This document shows, in pieces, positions 1-6,462 of a stretch of 25,143 nt of DNA (position 1 is its first letter; every line of letters begins with the position of its first letter). A program made the position numbers and the translations under genes. Source of the DNA: Bacteroidales bacterium (lineage in GTDB: Bacteria; Bacteroidota; Bacteroidia; Bacteroidales; UBA932). The stretch spans positions 1-25,143 of the forward strand of contig SFMG01000025.1 of the NCBI GenBank assembly GCA_004554455.1, in the 5' to 3' direction. The notes under the pieces were generated by a model. That model made no database searches, was not told where the DNA came from, and saw only the letters and a list, made by a program, of their open reading frames with translations.

Positions 1-188
1 GCACCGGCAAGCGCATCTTCATCCATATTGAGAAAGCCGCCGGGGAAGGCCCAGCAGCCCTTGAACGGTTCTATTCCCCTCTCGATGAGAAGAACCTTCA
101 GTTCCTTCCCGTCGTATCCGAATATCACGCAATCCGTAGTCACCGCAGGACGGGGATAATCGTATGTATATGTACCTTTAACTGCCAT
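1..188 (-). CDS. NUDIX hydrolase-family protein, N-terminal part (runs off left edge)
   Basis: Translating the minus strand from ATG at 188 gives 62 open codons to the window edge, beginning MAVKGTYTYDYPRPAVTTD. It contains the start of a NUDIX fold: a first strand with VLLIERG, then AFPGGFLNMDEDA, which leads into the NUDIX box (GxExA... would lie beyond the edge). NUDIX enzymes hydrolyse nucleoside diphosphates linked to another moiety, for example ADP-ribose. In Bacteroidota this same N-terminus is also found on NrtR/AraR-type transcription regulators, in which a NUDIX domain senses a ligand and a winged helix binds DNA. The visible part cannot separate enzyme from regulator. An inverted repeat directly before the start codon favours a self-regulated gene. 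The family call is firm; the role is open. Confidence 0.8.
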   Translation of the reverse strand, partial: MAVKGTYTYDYPRPAVTTDCVIFGYDGKELKVLLIERGIEPFKGCWAFPGGFLNMDEDALAG

Positions 189-190
189 TA

Positions 191-207
191 TGCGTAATTT
201 TTACGCA
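191..207. promoter_or_regulatory. Perfect inverted repeat, probable operator
   Basis: The sequence TGCGTAA-TTT-TTACGCA is a perfect repeat with 7-base arms and a 3-base centre. It overlaps the end of the -7 box, covers the expected transcription start, and ends 3 bases before the NUDIX start codon. A protein bound here would block transcription, so this looks like a repressor site, perhaps for autoregulation. Confidence 0.55.
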
Positions 208-236
208 AATATATACAATAATTATTTAAACGCAAA
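206..236 (-). promoter_or_regulatory. Bacteroidota-type promoter of the NUDIX gene
   Basis: On the minus strand there is a perfect -7 box TATATTTG (206-213, consensus TAnnTTTG) and a -33 box TTTG (233-236) separated by exactly 19 bases, the usual spacing for the primary sigma factor of this phylum. Transcription should begin near 200, leaving a leader of only about 12 bases before the ATG at 188. Confidence 0.75.
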
Positions 237-309
237 AATTGAGTAATATTTACACAAAAAACTTTTCGCCAGTTTCCATGGTTTTTCAAACAGCGATTCT
301 CAAAAATGC

Positions 310-317
310 TATATTTG
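310..317 (+). promoter_or_regulatory. -7 box immediately before the 323 gene
   Basis: TATATTTG matches TAnnTTTG perfectly and ends only 5 bases before the ATG at 323. The -33 position lacks a clean TTTG (a T-run at 282-286 is the nearest candidate). Transcription would start at or next to the ATG, which implies a leaderless or nearly leaderless mRNA if this box is used. Confidence 0.5.
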
Positions 318-322
318 TAGAT

Positions 323-1162
323 ATGGAAAAACTTTCAGCTGCCAAAATAATCAGTTTGCTCTCTGCGGATGCGATGAGATATTTCTTCCCGGGCTATTCT
401 GCCATGGAGAGTGATTTCCATGAAATAAGGTTCAGGATACACGACTCCGCCAAGGTAGCCCATCGCGCAGAAATAACTCATGACTATCTCTCAGAAGATA
501 AGAAAGTCAGCCCCTCAGAAGATAAGCAAGCCAGTCCAGCAAAGTCCAGAGAAAGATACTCACACAAGGTCAAGCTGAAGTCATCTTTATTGTTCGAGAC
601 GGAAGAGTTTCCGGACGATGAATTTTTTCCGGCAGCACCAGCAGCGGAATCCGAATGCGACCTGGATCCAAAGACCAAGGCACTGCTGGATGAGATAGAG
701 GCGATCAAGGTTAAATACGGGATTACAATAGAGGAACTCGAGGCCGTACTATCCTATAGAGTCAAACTCAGCCATCTGCGTATCACACGCCACAAGGAAA
801 TTATCCTGGACGACTTCGACAACAGGGAAGTGAAGATGGACGCACTCACCAAAAGCATATTCCTGCTCTACCTGAAGCATCCCGAAGGCATACGCTACAA
901 GGAACTCTGCGACCACAGAAGCGAACTCGAGGAAATATATCTCTCCATCAGCGGAAGGAGCGATATGGACAGCATACGGAAGAGCATCGACGACCTGACC
1001 GACCCGATTACCAGCAACTCCATAAACGAAAAGGTGTCCAGGGCGAAAAAGGCCTTCCGCGAAGTGGTGGACGTGCGCATCGCAAGATTCTACTTCATTG
1101 ACGGGAGACAGGGAGCGGCCAAGAGAATAGCCCTCGACCGCTCGCTCGTCATCTGGGAATAG
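323..1162 (+). CDS. Conserved hypothetical protein, 279 aa
   Basis: The function is not recognised. The frame could open upstream at TTG 239, but ATG 323 (MEKLSAAKIISLL...) is preferred because a promoter -7 box lies at 310-317 and would not transcribe the earlier start. Three regions are visible: an N-terminal part of about 60 residues (FFPGYSAMESDFHEIRFRIH); a low-complexity charged linker with a repeated SPSEDKQASP-like stretch; and a C-terminal domain from about residue 130, rich in charged helices (YRVKLSHLRITRHKEIIL, DALTKSIFLLYLKHPEG) and ending KRIALDRSLVIWE. I recall similar C-terminal domains in other Bacteroidales proteins of unknown function. There is no signal peptide or membrane segment, so it is probably cytoplasmic. 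It converges on the VWA gene with 28 bases between the stops. Confidence 0.75.
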   Translation: MEKLSAAKIISLLSADAMRYFFPGYSAMESDFHEIRFRIHDSAKVAHRAEITHDYLSEDKKVSPSEDKQASPAKSRERYSHKVKLKSSLLFETEEFPDDEFFPAAPAAESECDLDPKTKALLDEIEAIKVKYGITIEELEAVLSYRVKLSHLRITRHKEIILDDFDNREVKMDALTKSIFLLYLKHPEGIRYKELCDHRSELEEIYLSISGRSDMDSIRKSIDDLTDPITSNSINEKVSRAKKAFREVVDVRIARFYFIDGRQGAAKRIALDRSLVIWE

Positions 1163-1190
1163 TACAGGTCCTCACCCTCCGGTAACAGCC

Positions 1191-1865
1191 TTAATCCTTA
1201 TCCTCTTCGAAGAGATCCATCAGTTTGCCGAGGAAACTCGGGGAGGAAGCACTGCTCATACAGCAATGCACATTCCTGAGGTATTTCTTGCGTGCTTTCT
1301 CGTATTTTACGGACATAGTCACCATGCCCTCAGGGCTTGCGTCGAAGTCAAGCGCATTGGAAATGTTCAGTTCCCTTGCCACCTCGACAGCATCCTGGTT
1401 GGCTCCGATATACGCGAAAGTCCAGCCCTTCTCCCTCTGGCGGGCAACAAGTTCCTTCACCGCGGTTCCGGAGTACTCGCAAGAAGAATTCTCCATACCG
1501 TCAGTGATTATGGTCACCAGCACGGCGTCCCCCTCTTTGATGCGGCTGTCTAGCTGCGAAATAGCTCGTCCCATTGCATCATAGAGAGGGGTGCAGCCAC
1601 CCGGACGGTAATCCGCCCGGGTCATATTCTCCAGGCTGGCAGCCGGAACACAATCTCTCCTAGTCTTCACACCGTCCATTCCGTTGCCTTCGAATGTCAC
1701 TAAGGACACATATTGTTTCTGATCGGGATAGTCCTTCTCTGCATTGCGTATTCCGTTCAATGTCTCATTGATGCCGGAAAGCGCCTGTTCATAGATCGAT
1801 TGCATGGAACCGGACTCATCGATGATGAGCAGGTTGTAAACATCAATTGTTTTCTTCTCTTCCAT
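1191..1865 (-). CDS. von Willebrand factor type A domain protein, 224 aa
   Basis: Almost the whole protein is one VWA domain with an intact metal-ion-dependent adhesion site: D16-x-S18-x-S20 in IIDESGSM, T92 in GGCTPLYDAMG, and D122 in ITDGMEN. Stand-alone cytoplasmic VWA proteins of this size resemble TerY-like proteins and usually act as protein-binding adaptors for other factors. There is no signal peptide or transmembrane segment. The last 45 residues form a charged and then serine-rich tail (SSASSPSF). It has its own promoter and converges on the hypothetical gene at 323. No moxR ATPase, tellurite gene or kinase partner is in the window, so its partner is unknown. Confidence 0.85.
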   Translation of the reverse strand: MEEKKTIDVYNLLIIDESGSMQSIYEQALSGINETLNGIRNAEKDYPDQKQYVSLVTFEGNGMDGVKTRRDCVPAASLENMTRADYRPGGCTPLYDAMGRAISQLDSRIKEGDAVLVTIITDGMENSSCEYSGTAVKELVARQREKGWTFAYIGANQDAVEVARELNISNALDFDASPEGMVTMSVKYEKARKKYLRNVHCCMSSASSPSFLGKLMDLFEEDKD

Positions 1866-1893
1866 ATTTTTTTACAGGTTATTGATTCTGTTG

Positions 1894-1924
1894 CAAAGCT
1901 AAAGCTGACAAAGTCAAAAGAAAA
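1894..1924 (-). promoter_or_regulatory. Promoter of the VWA gene
   Basis: The minus strand shows a -7 box TAGCTTTG (1894-1901, perfect TAnnTTTG) and, after a 19-base spacer, TTTT at 1921-1924 in place of TTTG. The expected start is near 1888, about 20 bases before the ATG at 1865. Confidence 0.6.
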
Positions 1925-1986
1925 GATTCTGCAAGGCTTGCAGATTTTCGCAGAGGGCCCAGGTTGTGTCAGCAGTCTTCAAAAGA

Positions 1987-2017
1987 TTAGTTATTGAAAA
2001 AATTTTTCATATATTTG
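1987..2017 (+). promoter_or_regulatory. Promoter of the symporter-SusCD cluster
   Basis: A perfect -7 box TATATTTG lies at 2010-2017, and 19 bases upstream is TTAG (1987-1990), matching three of four bases of the -33 box. The expected start is near 2023, giving a leader of about 48 bases that contains both the hairpin at 2025-2044 and the palindrome at 2054-2067. Confidence 0.65.
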
Positions 2018-2024
2018 GAGTGCT

Positions 2025-2044
2025 GAAAACGATATGCCGTTTTC
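2025..2044 (+). promoter_or_regulatory. Inverted repeat in the 5' leader
   Basis: GAAAACG-ATATGC-CGTTTTC has perfect 7-base arms and a 6-base loop, placed just after the expected transcription start. Its arms reuse the AAAACG/CGTTTT half-sites of the palindrome at 2054-2067. It may be a second, spaced binding site for the same repressor, or an RNA hairpin. Confidence 0.4.
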
Positions 2045-2053
2045 GACCCATAA

Positions 2054-2067
2054 TTAAAACGTTTTAA
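2054..2067. promoter_or_regulatory. LacI-type operator palindrome before the symporter gene
   Basis: TTAAAACGTTTTAA is a perfect 14-base palindrome with the central CG typical of LacI/CcpA-family operators. It ends 3 bases before the ATG at 2071. A one-mismatch copy lies before the oxidoreductase gene at 4937. No LacI-family gene is in the window, so the regulator would be encoded elsewhere. Confidence 0.55.
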
Positions 2068-2070
2068 CTA

Positions 2071-3849
2071 ATGACAGAACTCGACTATATAGTCATAGCG
2101 ATATACTTCGCCGGACTGGTGGCGGTAAGTCTGATAATGTCGCGGAAAATACGCAACTCTGAGGATATGTTCATTGCCGGACGTAACTCATCCTGGTGGC
2201 TGTCAGGCATTTCCTCTTATATGACCATATTCTCGGCAAGCACCTTCGTGGTGTGGGGCGGCGTCGCCTACAAGTCCGGACTGGTCTCCACGGTGGTGGC
2301 GCTCTGCTTCGGAGTGGTCTCCCTGATAGTCGGAAAATGGATCTCCGGAAAATGGCGCAGTCTGAAAATCAAATCCCCGGGAGAATTCCTCACAGTGCGA
2401 TTCGGACATAACACGGTCAGTTTCTACACCATTTCGGGAATCATAGGCAGAGGCATACACACGGCAGTCGCCCTCTACGCGGTGGCCGTGGTGATGTGCG
2501 CGCTAATCAAAGTTCCGGACGGCAGCTTCCTCGCCTCGACAGGAATGGCCGGGGATGCGGCTGCAGGCCACCTGAGCATCTGGTGGGCTTTGGCTATTCT
2601 CGGAGTCATAACCCTTACCTACACCATAGCGGGAGGCTTCCTTGCAGTGCTGATGACCGACGTGATACAGTTCGGAGTACTGCTTTCCGTAGTGATATTC
2701 ATGCTGCCCCTGTCCTTCCACGCAGTAGGAGGAGTCGGAGCCTTTATGGAGGGGGCCCGCCAGATAGACGGCTTCTTCTCCCCTGTCTCCGACACCTACA
2801 CCTGGCTCTGGATGGTCCTGTGGATAATCCTGAACGTGGCTATGATAGGCGGCGACTGGCCTTTCGTGCAGCGCTACATCAGCGTACCGACGGTAAAGGA
2901 CGCACGCAAGAGCACCTATCTCATAGGAATACTCTACTTCGTCACCCCGCTGATATGGTACCTTCCGGCAATGGTCTATAGGGTAATCACCAATGACGCA
3001 GCCCTGGCGGCAAGTCCTGCGGAACTCACCGTGCTCGGCGAGAACGCCTACGTGAACATGAGCCAGATGGTGCTTATGGGCGGAATGCTGGGAATGATGC
3101 TGGCCGCTATGCTCTCCGCCACGATGAGCAATGTCTCTGGCACCCTGAACGTATATGCGAATGTATTCACCTACGAAATCTGGGGCCGCATAGGCAAGAA
3201 CCGCAACGCCGACGAGAAACGCAAGATACGGGCAGGACGCGTATTTACCCTCATTTTCGGACTTTCCATAGTCGGCGTCGCAATGCTCGTGCCTTTCGCA
3301 GGCGGCGCAGAAAAAGTCGTCGTATCCCTGCTGACAATGGTGCTCTGCCCTCTCTACATCCCGTCGATATGGGGCCTGTTCTCCAAGCGACTCACGGGCA
3401 ACCAGCTGATGTGGGCTATGATAGCCACCTGGGCATTCGGATTCACCGCCAAGTTCACCGTCCCTGCCGAAGTGATAAGCGGCAGTCTGATGGACTCCAT
3501 TTCCGGCTGCATCGTCCCTCTGCTCATACTCGGCGTAATGGAAATCGTATCCGCCGTCAGAGGCCGCAGCAGCAAGGGTTGGGACGCGATTGCGGAATAT
3601 GCGGACCCGAACGCGGACGTCGAGCCGGACGCAGCGGAGAAAAAGGCCGTCAAGTCATATTCGCAGATGGCGGTAAGCTGCTTCTGCATAACGCTCGCGA
3701 CAATTGCGCTGCTGCTCGTCGGGATGCTGCTCGCAGGCGACGCGAAGACACTGGCAGTCAGGAATATAGTTATCTGCTTCATAGGCGCGATAGTATTTAT
3801 ATGCGCAGCATACCTTATATATAGACTTATAGACAGAAAGAAAAACTGA
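2071..3849 (+). CDS. Sodium:solute symporter (SSS/SSF family), 592 aa
   Basis: An inner-membrane secondary transporter that would import a solute with Na+. The N-terminus MTELDYIVIAIYFAGLVAVSL is the first membrane helix and is followed by the family hallmark FIAGRNSSWWLSGISSYMTIFSAST. About 13-14 hydrophobic segments follow. The length fits SGLT-type sugar members (550-600 aa); the substrate cannot be read. It opens the plus-strand cluster behind its own promoter and operator. Its stop is separated from the next start by one base (TGATATG), indicating translational coupling. A charged cytoplasmic loop near residues 500-530 (YADPNADVEPDAAEKKA) precedes the last helices. In glycan loci of this phylum such symporters carry the released mono- or oligosaccharide across the inner membrane. 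Confidence 0.9.
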   Translation: MTELDYIVIAIYFAGLVAVSLIMSRKIRNSEDMFIAGRNSSWWLSGISSYMTIFSASTFVVWGGVAYKSGLVSTVVALCFGVVSLIVGKWISGKWRSLKIKSPGEFLTVRFGHNTVSFYTISGIIGRGIHTAVALYAVAVVMCALIKVPDGSFLASTGMAGDAAAGHLSIWWALAILGVITLTYTIAGGFLAVLMTDVIQFGVLLSVVIFMLPLSFHAVGGVGAFMEGARQIDGFFSPVSDTYTWLWMVLWIILNVAMIGGDWPFVQRYISVPTVKDARKSTYLIGILYFVTPLIWYLPAMVYRVITNDAALAASPAELTVLGENAYVNMSQMVLMGGMLGMMLAAMLSATMSNVSGTLNVYANVFTYEIWGRIGKNRNADEKRKIRAGRVFTLIFGLSIVGVAMLVPFAGGAEKVVVSLLTMVLCPLYIPSIWGLFSKRLTGNQLMWAMIATWAFGFTAKFTVPAEVISGSLMDSISGCIVPLLILGVMEIVSAVRGRSSKGWDAIAEYADPNADVEPDAAEKKAVKSYSQMAVSCFCITLATIALLLVGMLLAGDAKTLAVRNIVICFIGAIVFICAAYLIYRLIDRKKN

Positions 3850-3850
3850 T

Positions 3851-4876
3851 ATGCGCACTTTCACCTTCATATCCGCCGTTGCGGCAATGTTTGTCAGCGC
3901 AGCCGTCGCAGGAGCGCAGGAATGGCCGTGGACGCCGGAGAGCATAGAGGCCCGCCTGAAAGAGGCCGGGATAGCCGAAAGTCTGCCTGCAGTCGAAAAA
4001 GACGTCGATTGCAGCGTATATATACGTAAAGAGGGACGCAAACGTCCGCAGCAGGGTATGGTCATATACGGAGACTTCATATTCTCCGGAGAGGACGGAG
4101 GACACGTGAACATATACAGTTTCAGCAAGGCGGACGGCAAGGTAACGGGAGAGTTCGAACTGGCGAGCTCGAGGCCAGACAACCACGTGAACAATCTCGA
4201 ATTCGGCCCGTCGAAGGCAAGGGGTTCGAAGTTCCCGCTGCTTTACGTCTCCAACGGAAAGGTGGGGAGCGAGATAGAGTGGACATGCTCGGTCGAGAGA
4301 ATCAGAAAGAGGAAAGGAGTCTGGAGCTCGGAGCTGGTGCAGAACATCACACTTGACGCAAGCGAGTGGGAATCAAAGGGTTATACCCCCATCTTCGGAG
4401 CGCCGAGCTGGCTGATAGACAAGGAAAGGGGCTTCCTCTGGGTCTTCTCCGCGCTCAAGCGCACCGTGAGCAAGGTCACCTCGGACCCTGCAGACAACCG
4501 CTACGTAGCCACCCGCTTCAGGATTCCGTCGCTGAAGGAAGGCAGGGAAGTGACTCTCGGAGCCGGGGACATACTCGAACAGAAGGTCTTCCCCTTCGAC
4601 GTGTGGTTCACGCAGGCCGGCTGTATGAAAGACGGAAAGATATACTATGGTTTCGGAATAGGCAACTACGACCCCAAAAGACCGTCCTGCATAAGGGTAT
4701 ATGACACCGACAGGGGCGTGATAGAAGCCCGCTACGAACTCAAAGACGATATAATCTACGAGATCGAGGACATAGAGCTGAAGGACGGATGGCTCTGGGT
4801 CAACTGCAACAACAACCCTAAACGGACCAAAGAAAAACCATTCATTTACAGACTGTCTCTGCCTAAGGGCAGATAA
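3851..4876 (+). CDS. Exported protein of unknown function, 341 aa
   Basis: The first ~22 residues (MRTFTFISAVAAMFVSAAVAGA) form a signal peptide with a likely cut at AGA-QE and no lipobox, so the protein should be free in the periplasm. The rest is rich in short beta strands with repeated patterns of the kind G-D-F-I-F-S, L-L-Y-V-S-N, G-F-L-W-V-F and G-W-L-W-V-N, which suggests a beta-propeller or similar all-beta fold. No catalytic signature is recognised. It follows the symporter by one base and precedes an FAD oxidoreductase by 60 bases, so a role in binding or handling the same substrate is plausible but unproven. Confidence 0.75.
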   Translation: MRTFTFISAVAAMFVSAAVAGAQEWPWTPESIEARLKEAGIAESLPAVEKDVDCSVYIRKEGRKRPQQGMVIYGDFIFSGEDGGHVNIYSFSKADGKVTGEFELASSRPDNHVNNLEFGPSKARGSKFPLLYVSNGKVGSEIEWTCSVERIRKRKGVWSSELVQNITLDASEWESKGYTPIFGAPSWLIDKERGFLWVFSALKRTVSKVTSDPADNRYVATRFRIPSLKEGREVTLGAGDILEQKVFPFDVWFTQAGCMKDGKIYYGFGIGNYDPKRPSCIRVYDTDRGVIEARYELKDDIIYEIEDIELKDGWLWVNCNNNPKRTKEKPFIYRLSLPKGR

Positions 4877-4894
4877 AAAAAGGGATTAAGGGGA

Positions 4895-4930
4895 TATATT
4901 TATTGACATATATAAATTAAAACGTTTCAA
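4895..4930 (+). promoter_or_regulatory. Second LacI-type operator with possible internal promoter
   Basis: TTAAAACGTTTCAA (4917-4930) differs by one base from the palindrome at 2054-2067 and, like it, lies just before a start codon (6 bases before 4937). Upstream is TATATTTA (4895-4902), a seven-of-eight-type -7 box without a clear -33. No terminator hairpin is visible after 4876, so this is probably an additional entry point inside the cluster. Confidence 0.5.
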
Positions 4931-4936
4931 GAAGAT

Positions 4937-6424
4937 ATGGACAGAAGAGATTTCCTTAAAAACAGCGGCGTGATGGCGGCAGCGGCCGCATTGGCGCCAT
5001 CGCTATCTTCCTGCAGCGGGAATTCCTCCGACATTTCGGCGTCGCTGACGGCCGGAAAGGGAGTGCCCGAGGCATACGATTGTGACCTGCTGGTGGTAGG
5101 CGGAGGTCCTGCCGGCACCTGCGCTGCCATTGCCGCAGCCAGGATGGGTGTCAGAACCATCATCATGGACAGCGGAAACTGCCTGGGAGGTATGGCGACA
5201 AAAGGGCTTGTGGGTCCTTTCATGACCAGTTACGACCGCTACGGTGAAGAGATGATCATCAAAGGTCTCTTCTCGGAGATAGTGGACAGGATGGTCGAGA
5301 AAGGCTGGGCCCTCCATCCTGAGGGCATACGCTGGCAGAGCCCATACACCGCCTGGATAAAGGACGGGCACGACCACGTCACCCCATTCGAGCCGGAAGG
5401 TCTGAAATTCACCCTTGAAAGCATGTGCGCAGAGGCGGGAGTGAAGATACTCTACCACACTTCCTTCGTGGAGCCGCTGCTCAGGGGCAACAGGGTCTGC
5501 GGAGCCGTAGTGTTCCAGAAGCAGGGCCTGAGAAAGATCAAAGCCCGCATTGTGATAGACGCCACAGGTGACGGCGACGTTGCCTTCCGCGCCGGTGTCC
5601 CTTGCTCCAAGGGTTGTGCGGAAAGAGGCGGTACAATGCAGCCGACCAGTCTCTTCCTGAGGATACACAATGTGGATTCCGAGAAACTCGAAGCGGACGT
5701 GACCAGGCACCTGCCGGAATTCCGCAGGGTCAACAACGTGAGCTACAGGGCTCTGCACTGGAACGTGGCCCAGGCCGAAGCCAACGGGGAATGGGACATA
5801 GCACGCAAGAGCGTGAATATATTCAAGAGTGTGCGCAATGACGAATGGGTAGTGAACAGCACGCGCATCAAGGACATAGACGCCACCGATTCCGAGAGTC
5901 TGACTGCCGGAGAGATAGAAGGCAGACGTCAGGTCCAGGTGCTTATGAACTTCTTCCGCAAATATGTCGCAGGCTGCGAAGACGCAGTTCTCAGCTGCTC
6001 CGCATCGACCCTGGGCATCAGGGAGTCCCGTCATATTGAAGGCGAATATATTCTCAAGGCCGAAGACCTTATCAACGGAGTCGTGCCTGACGACAGCATA
6101 CTTCTGGCTTCGAACTCGGTGGATGTGCACGGAGGCGGTGCCACGGCGAATTCCTCGGTTTACACGACCATAAACGCGAAGTGGTACGGTGTGCCTTACC
6201 GCTGCCTGGTACCTCTGGAGCTGGACAATCTCCTGGTTGCCGGACGCTGCCTGTCGGCGAATTCGGATGCCGCCGGAGCCGTAAGGGTGATGCCGCCAGT
6301 AATGGCGATGGGACATGCTGCCGGAGTCGCAGCAGCTCTCTGCCTCAAGGGAGGGGCCCTGCCGAGAGAACTCGACACTGATGCCCTGAGGGCGGAACTC
6401 AAGGCCCAGAAGGCATTTCTGTAA
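4937..6424 (+). CDS. FAD-dependent oxidoreductase (FAD_oxidored/PF12831 type), Tat lipoprotein, 495 aa
   Basis: The N-terminus MDRRDFLKNSG carries a twin-arginine motif (R3-R4) and a lipobox L23-S-S-C26, so the folded, cofactor-loaded protein is expected to cross the inner membrane by Tat and be lipid-anchored. The dinucleotide-binding motif GGGPAG lies at residues 55-60. Further marks are ATGDGDVAFRAG, the family motif GIRESRHI, and the C-terminal flavin-binding stretch LLVAGRCLSANSDAAGAVRVM. The family belongs to the flavin-dependent oxidoreductases and was long misnamed xanthan lyase; the substrate is unknown. A paralog lies at 17117-18526. The gene has its own operator and is followed after 38 bases by the BACON gene. 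It may oxidise the ligand imported by the neighbouring SusCD. Confidence 0.85.
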   Translation: MDRRDFLKNSGVMAAAAALAPSLSSCSGNSSDISASLTAGKGVPEAYDCDLLVVGGGPAGTCAAIAAARMGVRTIIMDSGNCLGGMATKGLVGPFMTSYDRYGEEMIIKGLFSEIVDRMVEKGWALHPEGIRWQSPYTAWIKDGHDHVTPFEPEGLKFTLESMCAEAGVKILYHTSFVEPLLRGNRVCGAVVFQKQGLRKIKARIVIDATGDGDVAFRAGVPCSKGCAERGGTMQPTSLFLRIHNVDSEKLEADVTRHLPEFRRVNNVSYRALHWNVAQAEANGEWDIARKSVNIFKSVRNDEWVVNSTRIKDIDATDSESLTAGEIEGRRQVQVLMNFFRKYVAGCEDAVLSCSASTLGIRESRHIEGEYILKAEDLINGVVPDDSILLASNSVDVHGGGATANSSVYTTINAKWYGVPYRCLVPLELDNLLVAGRCLSANSDAAGAVRVMPPVMAMGHAAGVAAALCLKGGALPRELDTDALRAELKAQKAFL

Positions 6425-6462
6425 ACAGTAATCAAACAACAACTACTATAACTAAAATTAAT

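Noticed and set aside
4903..4908. TTGACA resembling a sigma-70 -35 box
   Set aside because: There is no matching -10 at the right distance, and this phylum uses TTTG/TAnnTTTG promoters.
4937..6424. Annotation as xanthan lyase
   Set aside because: That name is a legacy label for this flavoprotein family; the sequence has an FAD-binding motif and no lyase features.
5003..6442. Long minus-strand open frame of 479 codons opposite the first oxidoreductase gene
   Set aside because: It is an antisense shadow of a clearly real FAD protein; its translation shows no family motifs and is rich in H, V and G as expected from reversed codons.
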